A stretch of 64,000 bases of DNA from Eleusine coracana subsp. coracana (GCA_032690845.1 CM064427.1:8319501-8383500); one strand, 5' to 3'; positions 31,358 to 42,837 are shown, counted from the first letter of the stretch. Notes: generated from the letters alone by a model not told the origin. Program-made: numbers and translations.

Positions 31358-34300
31358 TCATTCACAAGCTTCTTCCCAGTCATCAACCTCAACGTCAGGC
31401 TGCAGCTTGCTCACCGACGGCCCAGCACTTCCAGTGTTTGGTACTGTGCTGCGTTCAGCATCGATGCGAAGAGCAGGCTTCCGTTCATCACTTGGACCAG
31501 AGCTACTGGCAGCATCAGATTCCAGAACAGTCCACCGGTTCGGAGTCCCTGCGACTTGAGCAGCAGAATTAGCACCTCTCCACCCTGGTGCTGGAGCATG
31601 GCCACCATTCCAGTCTCCAAAAGAAGAGTCAGGCTCAACAGAAGCAGTCTTCTTCCATGGATTGCTCTTGGAAGCAATCCCTCCATCCTTCTGCGGCCCA
31701 ACCCAGACATTGCCTGGCTGCGCACTGCTGTTTGGCATAAACATTGCAGCACCCTGGTAAGCTGACCCATAATCCAGCCGCCTCAGTGCAGTGGCTGCTC
31801 TTGCTGGATCATTGAACACAGCCACAGCATTCTTGTCATTCAGCCAGACCAATTCACATTCCCCACCAAACCTTAAGACCAGAGCATTGACATCAGCATC
31901 CCGTGGCAGGTCCAGCATTGCAACAACCAGCCTCGGATCCATGTCAACTAATGGATCAAAATAAGGGTGGGCTGCGGTGACGGGAGCACCTGCCTTGGAG
32001 CCCAGGATGCGAGCAGGTGGCTTTGACTTGGGAGTGACATGGATGGTAACAAAACGCTTAGGCTCCCAGCCAGCTGACTGAACAGAAAGCTTCCACCTGT
32101 CTGCGATTAGCCTGATAGCATCCCTCTTGTCCTTCATCATGTGACAAAAGACATGCAATTTGAGGCTGCTTGCAGAACTGCCTCTCATCTTCCCAAGTAC
32201 AAGGAACTTGCACCTCTCTTCTATGGCCAGGACCCATTTTGGATCGCGCCTGAACAGGTCAGAAACCAAATCAGATGCACTTGAGTTCTCACCAAAATGC
32301 AATGCATCCAGATTGGGTGGGGTAATGTCAAATGCATCAGCAAGGACCCTCTTCTTCTCCATCTTTGCACACTCCTCATCACAAGCAAGCTTCCTCTGAC
32401 CAAGAGGCACCCTCCTCCCACTTGATTCCACTGGCTGCAGAGGCATTGGCAACTTCTGTATGATGGATACTTCAAACATATTATCACCATTGGAGGCTCC
32501 CCCAGCACCACAGGGAACAGTTGCAGTAATACGTCCACAAGAACAGGTAATTGTCACAGGGAATTCACATCTTGAATCTGGGCAAGGTGATGATGGATGG
32601 CATGGGGCAGTGCACGTGTGCTTACACTCCCTCCTTGCAGCACCACATACCTGTCCACAAGAAGCTTTACCTCCAGAGCTTGAGCTAGCATCTCCATTTG
32701 CAGGGGGCTGATCGCAGGGAGCAGGATGGCAAGTCCTGGCACAAGCATGGATTCCACATTGACGGTTCTTCCCACAAGGTTGGTTGCATCTGATATCCTT
32801 TGATCCACAAGGAATGTTCCTCAACATCACGTGGCCTCCAATGCATTCTCTCACTACTGGCACAATACAAGGTTGACAGTCCCCAAAATGGCAAGAATGA
32901 GCGGCTGGATGCCCGCATGGTTGGGGGACAGAACACATGTGTTGGCATGACGGAGTTGGCGTTCCACAAGGCAGTGGTGGCGGGATAGAAGTCCTACCAC
33001 AGGCACAAGTAAGATCAGAGAATATGGTTTCCATGCAGGGTGGGCAGTGGCCACTATGGCAGAGAAGCTGACATGTATGTTTGCCACACCGGAGCTTCTT
33101 GCCACAAGTTAACTGGCAAAGATGGGGATCCCAGTCGCTACCCTCATGCTGCGCCAATGGCTTTGACAGTGGGCAGCAACACTCGCTGCACCGATGCCTC
33201 CCACAGTTCTTCTTGTGGCCGCAAGGCTTGTTGCAGAGGAACTCTTCCTTTGAGATCATGTGACACTCCACCATCCGGCTTGATGAGCTACAGCGGCACC
33301 TCTGCTCGACACGCACCAAACAGGGCGGGCACTCACCCTCATGGCATGTGACCTTGCACCTATGCACCCCGCACGGCAATTTCTTGTCGCAGACCTTGTC
33401 ACAGGTGGGGATTGGATCCAAGCAGCTTGTTCTTATTTCCTGCAGCCTTGTCTTGCCGCAATGGCATGTAGTTACCTTCCCCGGCATGAGCTCACACTCC
33501 CCGCAAGGCCCTGGATGACACATATCCTTGCAGGCATGGTTCCCACAGGTAAGCGTATGGCCACACACCTCACTGCATGAGAACATTCCATCCTCCTCGG
33601 ACAGCTTCCCCTTCACCATCATATCCCCACACAGCAACGTCTCCTTCTTCTTCCCACAGAAGCATCGTGCAGAGATGAGAACAGAACAATCCCCGCACGG
33701 TCCGGTGTGACAAACCTTCTCACAGCGGTGTCTTCTGCAGGGCAACAGGCGCTCGCACGGCCGACCGCAGGTCACCGGCGTGCTCCTGTCCGCGCACCGC
33801 CGCACAATAATCTGTTTCCCACAGGGGCACGGCCGGTCCGGCGCGAATGCCTTACAGGGTGGGCACGGACCCGGGTGGCACTGCAGGACGCAGACGTGGG
33901 GGCACTTGGTGGCGTCAGCATCGTCACCCTTGACGCCGGGCTCCGCCTTCTCAAGAGGTTTGGAGCAGGGCTCACCGCAGGAGTGGGGCGTGAGGAAGAA
34001 ATCGTTGGGAGGATCCCGTCGGCTCCCGCAGAAGCAGGTGTACGAGAGGTCGCGGGAGGACGTGGTGAGCACGGTCTGGCACCCGGGGCAGCGCCAGGAG
34101 GAGGACGCCGCGGCCTCGGCGGAGCCGTCGGCGACGGAGGCAGGGGAGCGGGCCCACTTGCGGATGCAGGGGAGGTGGAAGATGGAGTAGCAGCTGCCGC
34201 AGGACCAGACGGGCGCGGACCGCCGCACCATGTCGTAGCAGATCATGCACTCCACCGCGCCCCGCGCCAGCTTGTCCTGGATCTCCTGCACCAGCTGTGG

Positions 34301-34777
34301 TACGGCCCCATCGCCCCCGACCGCAGCGGGAGTGGGCGCGGGCACAGGTGGGCGCTCGTGGGCGAGCGCAGGGGCACGCTCCGTGGGCCGCGGTCTCTCC
34401 TGACGCGGGCCGCGACGATGGCGTCCCGACTCCCCGTTCTGGTCCTCCGCTGCCGGCGGCGGGTCGCGGCGGTAGCGGCCCCCGCCGGAGTTGTGGTCCT
34501 GCGGCGCCGACGGGCCGCGAGGATGTTGGCCCCCGCCGTTACTGTTCTCCTGCGGCGGCGGATTGCGGCGATTGTTATTGTTCCCGTGGTTCGGGCGGCG
34601 CGGGCGGCGCTGGGGCGGGCGGGCCTCCGATGCCGGGTTGGGGATGGGCAGGATCGGGGCGTCGGGGCCGGGCACGGAGCGGGGGCGCCACACGGGGCGG
34701 GAGGACGGGGGCGCGGGGCCGCCGCCGCGGCGGCGATCGGTGGACGGCTGCATGCGGCGGCGGGGCGGGAGGGGCAA
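31358..34777 (-). CDS. NFXL1: NFX1-type zinc-finger protein NFXL1, intronless
   Basis: NFXL1 proteins are nuclear RING-type regulators that tune stress and defence gene expression; in Arabidopsis NFXL1 acts in salt, heat and trichothecene responses. The 1139-residue frame is complete. Residues 1-165 are a Pro/Arg/Asn-rich disordered lead. A RING-like domain spans 177-233 (CMICYDM, then CGSC, HLPC and CPGC ligands). From 267 to about 755 runs a long array of NFX1 zinc repeats (CGxHxCxxxCHxGxCxxC, for example CGNHACKDMCHPGPCGEC). An R3H-like nucleic-acid-binding region lies at about 840-925 (RRDPKWVLAIEERCKF, then FVTIHV). The acidic C-terminus ends DDWEEACE. The start is the first Met; a second at residue 9 is possible. 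Length is close to Arabidopsis NFXL1. The gene is GC-rich at its 5' end, as in grasses. Confidence 0.96.
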   Translation of the reverse strand: MPLPPRRRMQPSTDRRRGGGPAPPSSRPVWRPRSVPGPDAPILPIPNPASEARPPQRRPRRPNHGNNNNRRNPPPQENSNGGGQHPRGPSAPQDHNSGGGRYRRDPPPAAEDQNGESGRHRRGPRQERPRPTERAPALAHERPPVPAPTPAAVGGDGAVPQLVQEIQDKLARGAVECMICYDMVRRSAPVWSCGSCYSIFHLPCIRKWARSPASVADGSAEAAASSSWRCPGCQTVLTTSSRDLSYTCFCGSRRDPPNDFFLTPHSCGEPCSKPLEKAEPGVKGDDADATKCPHVCVLQCHPGPCPPCKAFAPDRPCPCGKQIIVRRCADRSTPVTCGRPCERLLPCRRHRCEKVCHTGPCGDCSVLISARCFCGKKKETLLCGDMMVKGKLSEEDGMFSCSEVCGHTLTCGNHACKDMCHPGPCGECELMPGKVTTCHCGKTRLQEIRTSCLDPIPTCDKVCDKKLPCGVHRCKVTCHEGECPPCLVRVEQRCRCSSSSRMVECHMISKEEFLCNKPCGHKKNCGRHRCSECCCPLSKPLAQHEGSDWDPHLCQLTCGKKLRCGKHTCQLLCHSGHCPPCMETIFSDLTCACGRTSIPPPLPCGTPTPSCQHMCSVPQPCGHPAAHSCHFGDCQPCIVPVVRECIGGHVMLRNIPCGSKDIRCNQPCGKNRQCGIHACARTCHPAPCDQPPANGDASSSSGGKASCGQVCGAARRECKHTCTAPCHPSSPCPDSRCEFPVTITCSCGRITATVPCGAGGASNGDNMFEVSIIQKLPMPLQPVESSGRRVPLGQRKLACDEECAKMEKKRVLADAFDITPPNLDALHFGENSSASDLVSDLFRRDPKWVLAIEERCKFLVLGKMRGSSASSLKLHVFCHMMKDKRDAIRLIADRWKLSVQSAGWEPKRFVTIHVTPKSKPPARILGSKAGAPVTAAHPYFDPLVDMDPRLVVAMLDLPRDADVNALVLRFGGECELVWLNDKNAVAVFNDPARAATALRRLDYGSAYQGAAMFMPNSSAQPGNVWVGPQKDGGIASKSNPWKKTASVEPDSSFGDWNGGHAPAPGWRGANSAAQVAGTPNRWTVLESDAASSSGPSDERKPALRIDAERSTVPNTGSAGPSVSKLQPDVEVDDWEEACE

Positions 34778-35110
34778 CCCTAGGGTTACGGAGCCCTCCG
34801 TCGGCGGCGGGCGGGGTAGGAGAGGGAGGTGGTGGGGGGAGGGATGAAGGTAGGGGCGGGGTGGGAGTGGGGGATTGCGGCGGCGGAGTTGTGAGGAAGG
34901 GGAGAGGATGGGAGGAGAGGTATTTGATGGTGAAGAGCCTTGGAGAGAACGGCGATGGGGAAGGAGTCAGGCGGTTGCGGGCTTGCGGCCGGGACGCGTC
35001 GGTTCGCAAGGATGGGTCGAGACGTGTCTCGGTCGGTCGGGCTGGTCAGTTTGAAGTCGTGATGTCACCACGTGTGTGAACTGCCCTGCCCTGTGTGCAC
35101 GTAACCATTG
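34778..35110 (-). promoter_or_regulatory. NFXL1 5' UTR and proximal promoter
   Basis: A purine/pyrimidine-biased 5' UTR (CCTCCC-rich on the coding strand) runs to about 34920. A perfect G-box CACGTG sits at 35069-35074, about 290 bases before the start codon, a plausible bZIP or bHLH site. No clear TATA box was seen. The outer part (from about 35015) belongs to a segment duplicated at 36105. Confidence 0.5.
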
Positions 35111-35116
35111 TACTAG

Positions 35117-35205
35117 TACTGCCTCCGATTTTTATTTGTTAGGGACATGATTTCTGGTTTATTTTTGAACTAAAAATCCTATTCTAACATTAACAAATAA
35201 AAATA
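35117..35205. mobile_element. Degenerate Stowaway-like fragment
   Basis: It begins CTGCCTCCGATTTTTATTTG after a TA and has a partial inverse (ACAAATAAAAAT) at 35190-35201, but the GGAGGGAG right terminus is lost. Confidence 0.4.
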
Positions 35206-35806
35206 GAATAGTTAGAAATGTCTCCATCTACAGATAATTTTCTCGGGGAGGAGCTTACAAAAGCAGGGTTTCGATATTCAACAATTGAAACTTTTATTTG
35301 AAAATAAATACTATACCTGTTCTTTTTTCGATATGAAGTTTACCAAGACCGATATACGTATCTCTAAAGCTTCTTTGTTAATTTCTTTGTTCTTACTAGC
35401 TTTGAACGACTTCATGATTCACACTCACAGTAAACTCTCGCCGCTATATGGAAGTCCAATTTGAAAGTTAGTGCAGGACTGTACAAGTGAATACTTTGCA
35501 TGAAGATCGTGTTTTCTGTACTCAGGTATATGCGATAGTTCTTTTCCCTTCTTGAAGGATACGTGAATTGATTGTTGATTATTACGCCCAAGGAGCTTTG
35601 CAGAACTCAATTTGTCCTCGCGCCCTCGCGGCAAAAAAGAAAAGTCGATTGTTCTTGATGTGGACACAGTACGTGTGTGGTTGGAGGCGGAGAGGAAACT
35701 TGGGCGCCACGGCCGCGCAGAAATCAGACAGATCAAACAACGACCGTCTCCCAATTTTATATCAAGTCAGCTGCAAAAAAAACATTACTCGTAAGTACAA
35801 ATTTAG

Positions 35807-35955
35807 GGGGTGTTTGTTTGCAAGTATTAATAGACTAAAGCACAAGAGAAACGAACATATGTGATAAAATTTATGCTAAAGTTTAGTATAAAAGAGAAAA
35901 AATGATTAAAAGAAGGACTAAAATAAAATTTAGCAACTAAAGGAAACGAACACCT
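35807..35955. mobile_element. Tourist-like MITE in duplication copy A
   Basis: The ends pair as GGTGTTTGTTTGCA and the inverse of AGGAAACGAACACC. It is AT-rich inside and has no coding sequence. It interrupts the duplicated segment: flanking sequence on both sides continues in copy B without it. A TTA-type duplication is not clean. Confidence 0.6.
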
Positions 35956-36699
35956 GCAAGCTGGGGTGCAGCAAAGCACAAGCTGATAATTTTCTTAAAC
36001 ATTGGCTCAAACAAGATAGTAATTTAGAAGCATTAAAATGGTAATACAGTGTATTCTTATATACTACACGTAGAATTGATATATTCATATATACTAACTG
36101 TAGTTGGGCGGTCGAGACTTGGGCGGGTCGGTTTGAAGTCTTGACGTCCCTGCCCTGTATGGTTGTGCACGTTACAACTGTAGTTTGAAAATAATTGAGG
36201 CAATTTTTATTACAAAAAGGCCGGGTTAGATATTCGAATAAAAATGTTATTTGAAAAGAAGACAAAGAAAATAGATGAATTGAATGTCCTACACTACAAT
36301 GCTCTGTTGTTTTTCGATATGATCAAGTTTACGAGATCTGTACAATATCTCTGAAGCTTTTCATATGATGAAGAGTGTGTTTTCTGTACTCAGGTACTAC
36401 CAGTGGCGGAGCTTTGCTGTTGCCAAGACTAGGACAAAGACGTCATATGCCAGGTGACAACCCAATAAGTAAAAAACTTAAAAAAAGTACGACAAAAAGA
36501 AAGAAAAATTACCTAAGTATTGAATATTTTGTATTTTAGTTCTAGGCTTCAGCTAGCTTCGAATTTCCACATGGATAATAGCTTGTGAACCTGAAAGAAA
36601 CAAAGAGACATTAGTTGTCATTATTGATAAGGCAAAAAAGAGATGAAAAACAAAAATAGTTAAAGAATTGAACATACCACTAGCAGTAGCATCATTTGT

Positions 36700-36804
36700 T
36701 CGTTTAGGTAACTTTTTCATATGAGACTTCAATGCTTGAAAATGGTTTAAAATGTCATCTGTCGCAATGCCTGAAAAAATGTCTCGCTCTATGTAGCAAA
36801 TCAT
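36700..36804 (-). pseudogene. hAT transposase C-terminal tail fragment
   Basis: The minus-strand frame begins MICYIERDIFSGIATDDILN, followed by HFQALKSHMKKLP. Plant hAT transposases of the ZMYM1-like type end in just such a tail (an xCYIExxxF helix, then a FQxMKxRR-like end). It lies 28 bp beyond the N-terminal piece. Confidence 0.6.
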
Positions 36805-36832
36805 TCTGTGAGGTGCCGTTTACGTGTGCCTA

Positions 36833-37087
36833 TTAGCCTTCGTGGATAGTCATGCCCTTTTGTTGGCATAGACCTTTCAGAATTTCTGGTTGTATCCCTG
36901 ATATTTGGATCCAAACTTCAATCGGTGTCCGAAGTCCAGGATCAGCAATAAGGCCATCAAGTACATCATGAGGTGTCGTTTGCTCAACATTTGTTGCCCC
37001 TATTTCTTCTAATTCTGGTTCTGTTTCTGGAGGAGAAAGTAAGGACTCAATATTGCTAGATTGTACAACGGAGTAGGAGCTGGACAA
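36833..37087 (-). pseudogene. hAT transposase N-terminal fragment (TTF-type zinc finger region)
   Basis: The 84-residue frame contains LIADPGLRTPIEVW, and then ILKGLCQQKGM. This is the shape of the TTF-type finger start (DPGxRxxI... KGPCQP) of ZMYM1-like plant hAT transposases. It would normally lead into a DUF4371 and then a dimerisation domain. Here the frame stops at once, and the catalytic part is missing between this piece and the C-terminal tail at 36700-36804. The order N then C along the minus strand is preserved, consistent with a simple internal deletion. Confidence 0.6.
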
Positions 37088-38100
37088 AAATATGCAGTCA
37101 GCGGTCTTGTCCTCTTCTTCATTTATTTGTTCTGAAACAAAGCACTAAAAATCAATCCTTATTTTCCCCACGTATGTTACCTGTATGAGCATGAGAGAAC
37201 AAATTATTAATGTCAATCGGATTACTCTAGCTTTAAATAGAATTAGAGAAGTAGCTAATCTGAACCTTGCCTGATCACATTAGCATCACGCCACCTTAAT
37301 ACACTAATACCCACTACCCAGGACATGGACATCAGGACGATAGGACATGCATCCAAACTCCAAAGCGTGAGGCCGTGAGGAAGAAACAGGGGCACGTACG
37401 CAAGCAAGAGATGGCGAGGGTGCAGTGTCGATTGCGTCGCTCCGATGAGCCGCGGCAGCCGGTGCCTTAGGGTTCGACACTTCAACTGTTCTACGGCCGA
37501 TGCCAGTGGAAGGGCAAGCGACAGGAGTAACTGAGGCCTGCGCGTTACCTGCTCTGGAATTTTGGAGAGGCAACACAGAATAGAGTCCAACTTGGGCCGG
37601 AGAAACTGGAACTGGGCCGTGCTATACTGATATGGGCTGAAAATCGAAAAGGGGTACTCAGATTTTTTAGGCCATGACTAGGACCGCGGCCCCAGCAGCC
37701 CCAGTTGGAGCTCCGCCCTGCGGTACGACACGTGACAGTTTGTTCTCCCTTGTCGAAGAATACGTGCAATTGATTATTACGCCTAACAAGCACTGCAGAA
37801 CTCAATTTGTTGTCTGGAAAAAAAAAGGGGAAAAAATACAGTAGTTGATTGTTCTAGTGATGTCGACAGCGGGTGATCCGCGGATAAACAAAGCTGAGCA
37901 GGAAACTTGGGCGCCAAGGGCACGGCCTGTGGCCCACGGAGAAATCACACAGCTCAAACACCGACCGGCTCCAAATTTTATATCAGTCGCAGCTGCTACG
38001 AAACAACGTGGTACCAAATTAAAGCACAAGCAGAGAATTTTCTTAAAGATCAAAAACAAAGATCGATGGCATAAACGGGATAGTAATCTAGAATCAATGG

Positions 38101-39621
38101 CAAAAGAAAAGGAAACCTATGTTTTTTATGTGGCTAATATATACGAGCACCTAGCGACATTGCGACGGACTGAATCAGTATGGATCGATTCGATTTCGCT
38201 TGGATTCGATGGTAATAACATTAGTAGGACCCATATAAGACAAAATCTTCTCTTATCGCCCGTGTTGACGAAGCTGGCTCGGTCTGTGCATACACGTGAA
38301 GCCGAATTAGATCAATTCCTATGTTTGCTTTTCATTATTCTTCACTTGCAATAATGTTCTAAATATTCAACTTCCTAAGAAATAAAGCATCAACAGGTAG
38401 TATGTTCTTTTTTTCACGATCATGAAAGTATGAATGTATAAGCAACACAAAATAATACACAAAGTTAACAGCTAACTTTTTATCAGCACATTTTTTGTGC
38501 ATGCAAAAGTTTAAAAGAAGTATGTAATTCTGTAATGGCTTACGACCTCAACTGCATGTGTCCGTTCATGGAGACAGCGAGTAGAACCAGAGCCATCCTT
38601 AAGCACATGCGTGCTGTGCGACGACATAGTGCCCTCAAATTACAGGGGCCTCAAATTAGGACAAGTTTTCAACGTGTACATTCAGGCTATGGCGAGCAAG
38701 TAATCAAACGCTCCGCAGGCTCTGATGCTTACGCTCCTCCCCGGCGAGGTTGGCTCGTCATTGGTGCTTCTGCACTTTGGCATGTCAGTTTGATTTGCTC
38801 TCCGACCGGCAAGCACATGGCATGGTGCCGCACCCCACAAAGATATATGATCGGCGGCTTTACGCTTGCAATCTTCCGCGGTATCACGACGTTTGGCAGA
38901 AAGCTGACAACAATAAGCTGATGTCAATAGCCCTCTTGCGCGGTGGCGCGGTCACAAACGCCAGGATACTGTTAAATCTTTCAAGCCATGTCTTGTGCAA
39001 ATCATAATACAAAGTATCGATCAGGTTGAAGTTTTTAAAAATATTGGAGCGACTTGTGAAAGTTTTGAAGCTAAGATTTTGCACATGGCCTCGGATTTCG
39101 TTTGGACGGCCCTGATGGATCGAACACCAGGAAGCAGGGTGGGAAGAGGCGCAGGGAGAATGGGAAACAGATCGGAGGGATTGGATACGCATGGCCCCGT
39201 TGACTCAACATCCTTTGAGAGCAAATGCCCTGTGTCGTGGAATGTGAGCTCCATGATCCGAAGGAGTCGGTCGACCTCGTAGACGGGCTTCACCACGGCC
39301 TCTGGTGAGAGCGCGGGTGGGCGTGGGCGTGATTTTAGGCGAGCACGTCGTGGCCGGCTTGGCGGCGACCGGCGAGCTTGCAGGTTGGCTTGGTCGACGT
39401 TGACGAGCGCGCGGGTGAGCATGGCCGCAGTCTTCGCCACTTCTATGAGCAAAGCGTGTTAGCAGAAGGAACAATCGTAGCCATTCTCTCGACACGCACC
39501 GTTGAGATGGCAACTAGTGCCCAAAGATGATTCTCTGCATTGACGAGTAATAATGCAGAGGATCCCATCTTTTGATTGTTTTGGAGTGTAGTTTTGGTTT
39601 CTGACAACCACGATTTCACTT
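38101..39621. other. Intergenic DNA left of the LTR element
   Basis: Short frames on both strands are present. The minus-strand frame 39452-39021 (143 residues) is Arg/Pro-rich at first, then has a helix-like stretch EVDRLLRIMELTFHDTGH; it could be a gene fragment but I cannot assign it. The last five bases (CACTT, 39617-39621) are the LTR element's target duplication. Confidence 0.45.
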
Positions 39622-40009
39622 TGTGAAATACTTATCTTCCGGATATCCATAGTTATGTCTAAGTTGATAGAAGACTGGATACTTTATCAATAAGGGAACC
39701 AATCGAGTCGGCTTGGAGCACAAGATAATTAAAGATAGACTTTCTATGTAAATTTTTATAGACTACGAGTAAAACTCTTCATGTAACCCCTGCCGACCGG
39801 ATATATAAGACGGCAGGGAACCCCCATCAAGGGACAGGAAACACCACATCGACTTCATTATAATATAAACCACAGAATACAGGACGTAGGGTTTTTACTC
39901 TCATCGAGAGGCCCCGAACCTGTATAACTCGACGTCTTATGTCTTAACCATCATAGTTCTTAATCCCGACGTAGCCCTATAAATATATTACCGAAATTAA
40001 GTCTCGACA
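39622..40009 (+). repeat. 5' LTR (388 bp)
   Basis: It starts TGTGAAATAC and ends AGTCTCGACA. A TATATAAG box lies at about 39801-39808. It pairs gap-free with the 3' LTR. Of 34 transitions between the two, 27 have A or T in this copy, so it appears more decayed. Confidence 0.95.
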
Positions 40010-40030
40010 GTTGGCGCGCCAGGTAGGGGG
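40010..40030 (+). other. Primer binding site region
   Basis: Just after the 5' LTR comes TTGGCGCGCCAGGTAGGGGG, in the position where a tRNA 3' end primes minus-strand DNA. I do not assign the tRNA. Confidence 0.7.
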
Positions 40031-40061
40031 CAAGGCTCACCGGGATTCACCATCGACTTCG

Positions 40062-41893
40062 ATGGCCGAGATTCCAACCATCCAGTATTCGCCAGACTTC
40101 AAGATCTCCTTCGGGTTGCTCGACTTCACCGCCGACTCCAACGGAGCGCTAGGCCTCGACAAGCATCAATCCAACTCGGCCGTAGCCAACCTCATGGCGC
40201 GATCACCGAGCTTGTTAGATCTGATCCCTGCATTTGCTCCACTCGGATTCGGCGACACAGATCTACCCACCGGGTACGACTCTAAGTCGGTCTGTTCCTT
40301 TGATGAGGACTCAGATGGATCTACATGTCCATATCCTTTAGCCATCAATGTGCTTGAGATTGAAGAGAACCCATCCAATAATGGGGATGACGATGATGAC
40401 AATGATGCTGCCAACAACAATGGTGCATATGGCGGAGAAGGCCAAAGGGATGACGACCACGAAGAAGCAGCACCTTTGAATGGTCACCGCCGTCGACCGA
40501 GAGGATCTTGTGGATCTCGACAGTTGGCGCGATGGCTAGACCTCGAGGAGTTGGAAATTGAAGTAGACGGCGTCAAGGTCTACGACACCCCCCAACACAA
40601 CATCACCGGAGCAAAGACGTTGCTGGACAACTTGATGGCTGATGCAGCATATCAGACTCCGACGATGTAGAAGGCGGTGGCCATGCTTAAAGCAACTGCC
40701 GTTCAAGACAAGGTCAGGGATGAGCCACAATCAGTGGCGAGTTCTAGCCATGCAACTTCTCGTGTTCGGCGAAATAGCAATCTGAGGAATTCCATGAGAC
40801 CCCATGACGGGCGAGACACTATTAACTCTCGTACTGAAGAGCGGGTTCGGGATGACCAGCGCCACGAGGAGCGCCGTAACCGGAGGACAGATGGCCGACG
40901 GGACGACCGACGGGAATACCAACGGGATGACCGACGGTGCAACACACCTCCAAGAGACAACCGCGATGATCGACGTCGACGAGATGATCGGGACCGACGT
41001 AAAAACCAGGATGAAGACAACCGGCGTCGTCATCACAATGACGATGTAGGCCCACACCATAATCGCGGTGCATCTTCACCTTCTCGATCACCTGACCGAC
41101 GACGACGGAGGTCGACCACCCCTAACGACGATTAATTTGATGGGATCAAGGCTTATGTACCTGAGCTTCATATTGCTCGGTGGCCAAAAGGCTTCAAGTC
41201 GGTCCTCATCGAGAAGTATGACGGTCAGACCAACCCTTGGGAGTGGCTACGACTCTACGCCTTGGCGATTCGGTCGGCTGGAGGCGACACCTTTGTGATG
41301 ACCAACTATCTGCCGGTTTGCCTTGAGCCAGCCGTTCGGATTTGGCTCACATCACTCCCAGAGAGGTCGATCACTTCATGGGGCGACCTCAACAAGAAGT
41401 TTATAGAGAGCTTCCAAGCTACCTGCAATCGGCCGGACAACCACTTCGACCTCACTCGGATCAAGCAGAAGTCTGACGAGCCCTTACGCGACTACATCAA
41501 GCAATTCTGCGTTAAAAAGACCGAGATCCCTAATGTCCCGGACCAACAAATCATCGCAGCCTTCCAAGGAGGAGTCCAGAGCGATGAGTTAGTTCAGGAG
41601 ATCGGTCAGAGAAATCATGACCTTAAGCTGACAACTCGGGAGTGCTTCGAGATCGCTGATAAGTTCGGGTCTGGAGAGTCGGCCTTGTACGACATCCGAG
41701 GCAAAGGCAAAGAGAAGCGCTCGGACAAACCAGAGTTCTCCAAGAAGGACAAGAAGCGGAAAACTGAGAACTTGGTCGCTGCGGTAGACCGGACGAGGAA
41801 AAATCCTTGGACGAGCCAGCAGACCATGGACAACTTGTTGAGTGGCCCATGCCTATGACATCCAAAGGAAAACCACAAAGCGAAGGACTGTTA
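40062..41893 (+). pseudogene. Gag region of the gypsy element, with stops
   Basis: Gag builds the virus-like particle. One frame runs from ATG 40062 (MAEIPTIQYSPDF) through an acidic part, an Arg/Asp-rich low-complexity part (40830-41120) and the retrotransposon gag domain (about 41190-41620, with TSWGDLNKKFIESF), to a zinc-knuckle-like CxxHPxxxHxxxxC at about 41847-41893. Stops interrupt it at 40668 (TAG), 41133 (TAA) and 41856 (TGA). The last sits where a Trp is expected, consistent with a G-to-A change. No frameshift was seen in this part. Confidence 0.85.
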
Positions 41894-41897
41894 CACG

Positions 41898-42830
41898 TTG
41901 AAAGGCTTTGTGACTGCCGTGCTGAAGGTGGCCAAAGATCCGCCAAGGCGCAACGGCAAGGACAAACCCAATGACAGTGATTACAAGGACGAGGATGGAG
42001 AGTTCCAAGAGCCACGGAAGGAAGTCAACTTCATCTTTGGAGGTCCGGATGCCTACACGTCCAAGCGCAAACAGAAGCTGGAGCTACATGAGATCAACTT
42101 CGTAGAGCCAAACGCGCTTGAGTACATGAGGTGGTCTGAAGTACCGATTACTTTCGATCGGTCAGATCACCCCAGGCACCTGCCCAAGCCCGGTCGCTAT
42201 CCGCTGGTGTTTGCGGCAACGATGAAGGAGGTCAAGTTCAATAAAGTACTCATCGATATAGGAAGCAGTCTGGATTTGATCTTCACCAAGACCCTCATGG
42301 AGTTAGGCTTGTCGGTCAATGACTTACAGCCGAGTTCCTCTCCCTTTCATGGGATCGTGCCTGGTAAGACCTTTGTTCCTATTGGACAGATCGCTCTGTC
42401 GGTCATCTTTGGGACCCATGAGAACTTCAGGACCGAGCGTATCATCTTCCTGGTGGCCGACTTCGAATCGGCTTACCATGCTATCCTCAGAAAACCGGCA
42501 ATGGAAAAATTCATGGCAGCCCCGCACTACCCGTATCTTACTCTCAAGATGCCAGGTCCCAAGGGAATCCTCTCCGTCCACTCTGATCTTCGAAATTCCT
42601 TCAATTGCGATATGTAGAGTTGTGAGATGGCCGACCAACAGTTGATGTTGTCTGATCGATTGGAGATCCAGAAGGCAGTTGGCGATAAAGAGCAGACCGA
42701 AGCGGATGTCCCCGTGAAGAAGCCCACCAAGGACAAGATCCAAATAGACAATGTCCCTACCAAGGAAGTTCCGCTCGACCTAGAGGACCCTGCTAAGATC
42801 ACTGATGCGGAGGACGACCTTGACGAGAAA
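41898..42830 (+). pseudogene. Aspartic protease region of gypsy pol
   Basis: The protease cuts the polyprotein. It is in the same frame as gag. The catalytic box is LIDIGSSLDLIF, with the Asp-Ile-Gly triplet at 42255-42263 where Asp-Gly-Gly or Asp-Thr-Gly is usual, so the active site may be altered. A flap-like ILRKPAMEKF stretch follows. TAG stops lie at 42615 and 42831, the second just before the RT lead sequence FLQKNRDIFAW. Confidence 0.8.
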
Positions 42831-42837
42831 TAGGAAC

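Larger units (their letters stand above)
35015..36050. repeat. Segmental duplication, copy A
   Basis: Ordered homology to copy B (36105-38100): the GTTTGAAGTC..TGA block (35051 and 36132), GTGTTTTCTGTACTCAGGTA (35510 and 36377), GAAACTTGGGCGCCA (35694 and 37900), and AATTTTCTTAAA (35989 and 38034). A Tourist-like MITE at 35807-35955 is absent from copy B. The inner edge reaches the NFXL1 promoter. Confidence 0.8.
36401..37721 (-). mobile_element. Internally deleted hAT transposon
   Basis: The ends are CAGTGGCGGAGCT and the inverse of GGAGCTCCGCCCTGC. The flanks GGTACTAC (36393-36400) and GGTACGAC (37722-37729) form a 7-of-8 target duplication. The 1321-bp element keeps pieces of both ends of a transposase on the minus strand and lacks the catalytic middle. 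GC-rich minus-strand sequence at 37300-37590 is probably the original 5' region. Confidence 0.85.
36105..38100. repeat. Segmental duplication, copy B (split by an hAT element)
   Basis: Homology to copy A runs at 36105-36400 and resumes at 37722, directly on either side of the hAT at 36401-37721, and ends near 38100. It carries no gene. Confidence 0.8.

Noticed and set aside
33707..34783. Long plus-strand frame (358 codons) opposite NFXL1
   Set aside because: It is the antisense shadow of the GC-rich NFXL1 5' coding region; the NFXL1 frame has clear domains and this one has none.
34297..35079. Gly/Arg-rich plus-strand frame over the NFXL1 start
   Set aside because: Composition artefact of GC-rich DNA on the strand opposite the gene start.
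40703..41091. Minus-strand frames over the gag region
   Set aside because: They are antisense to the Arg/Asp-rich low-complexity part of gag.
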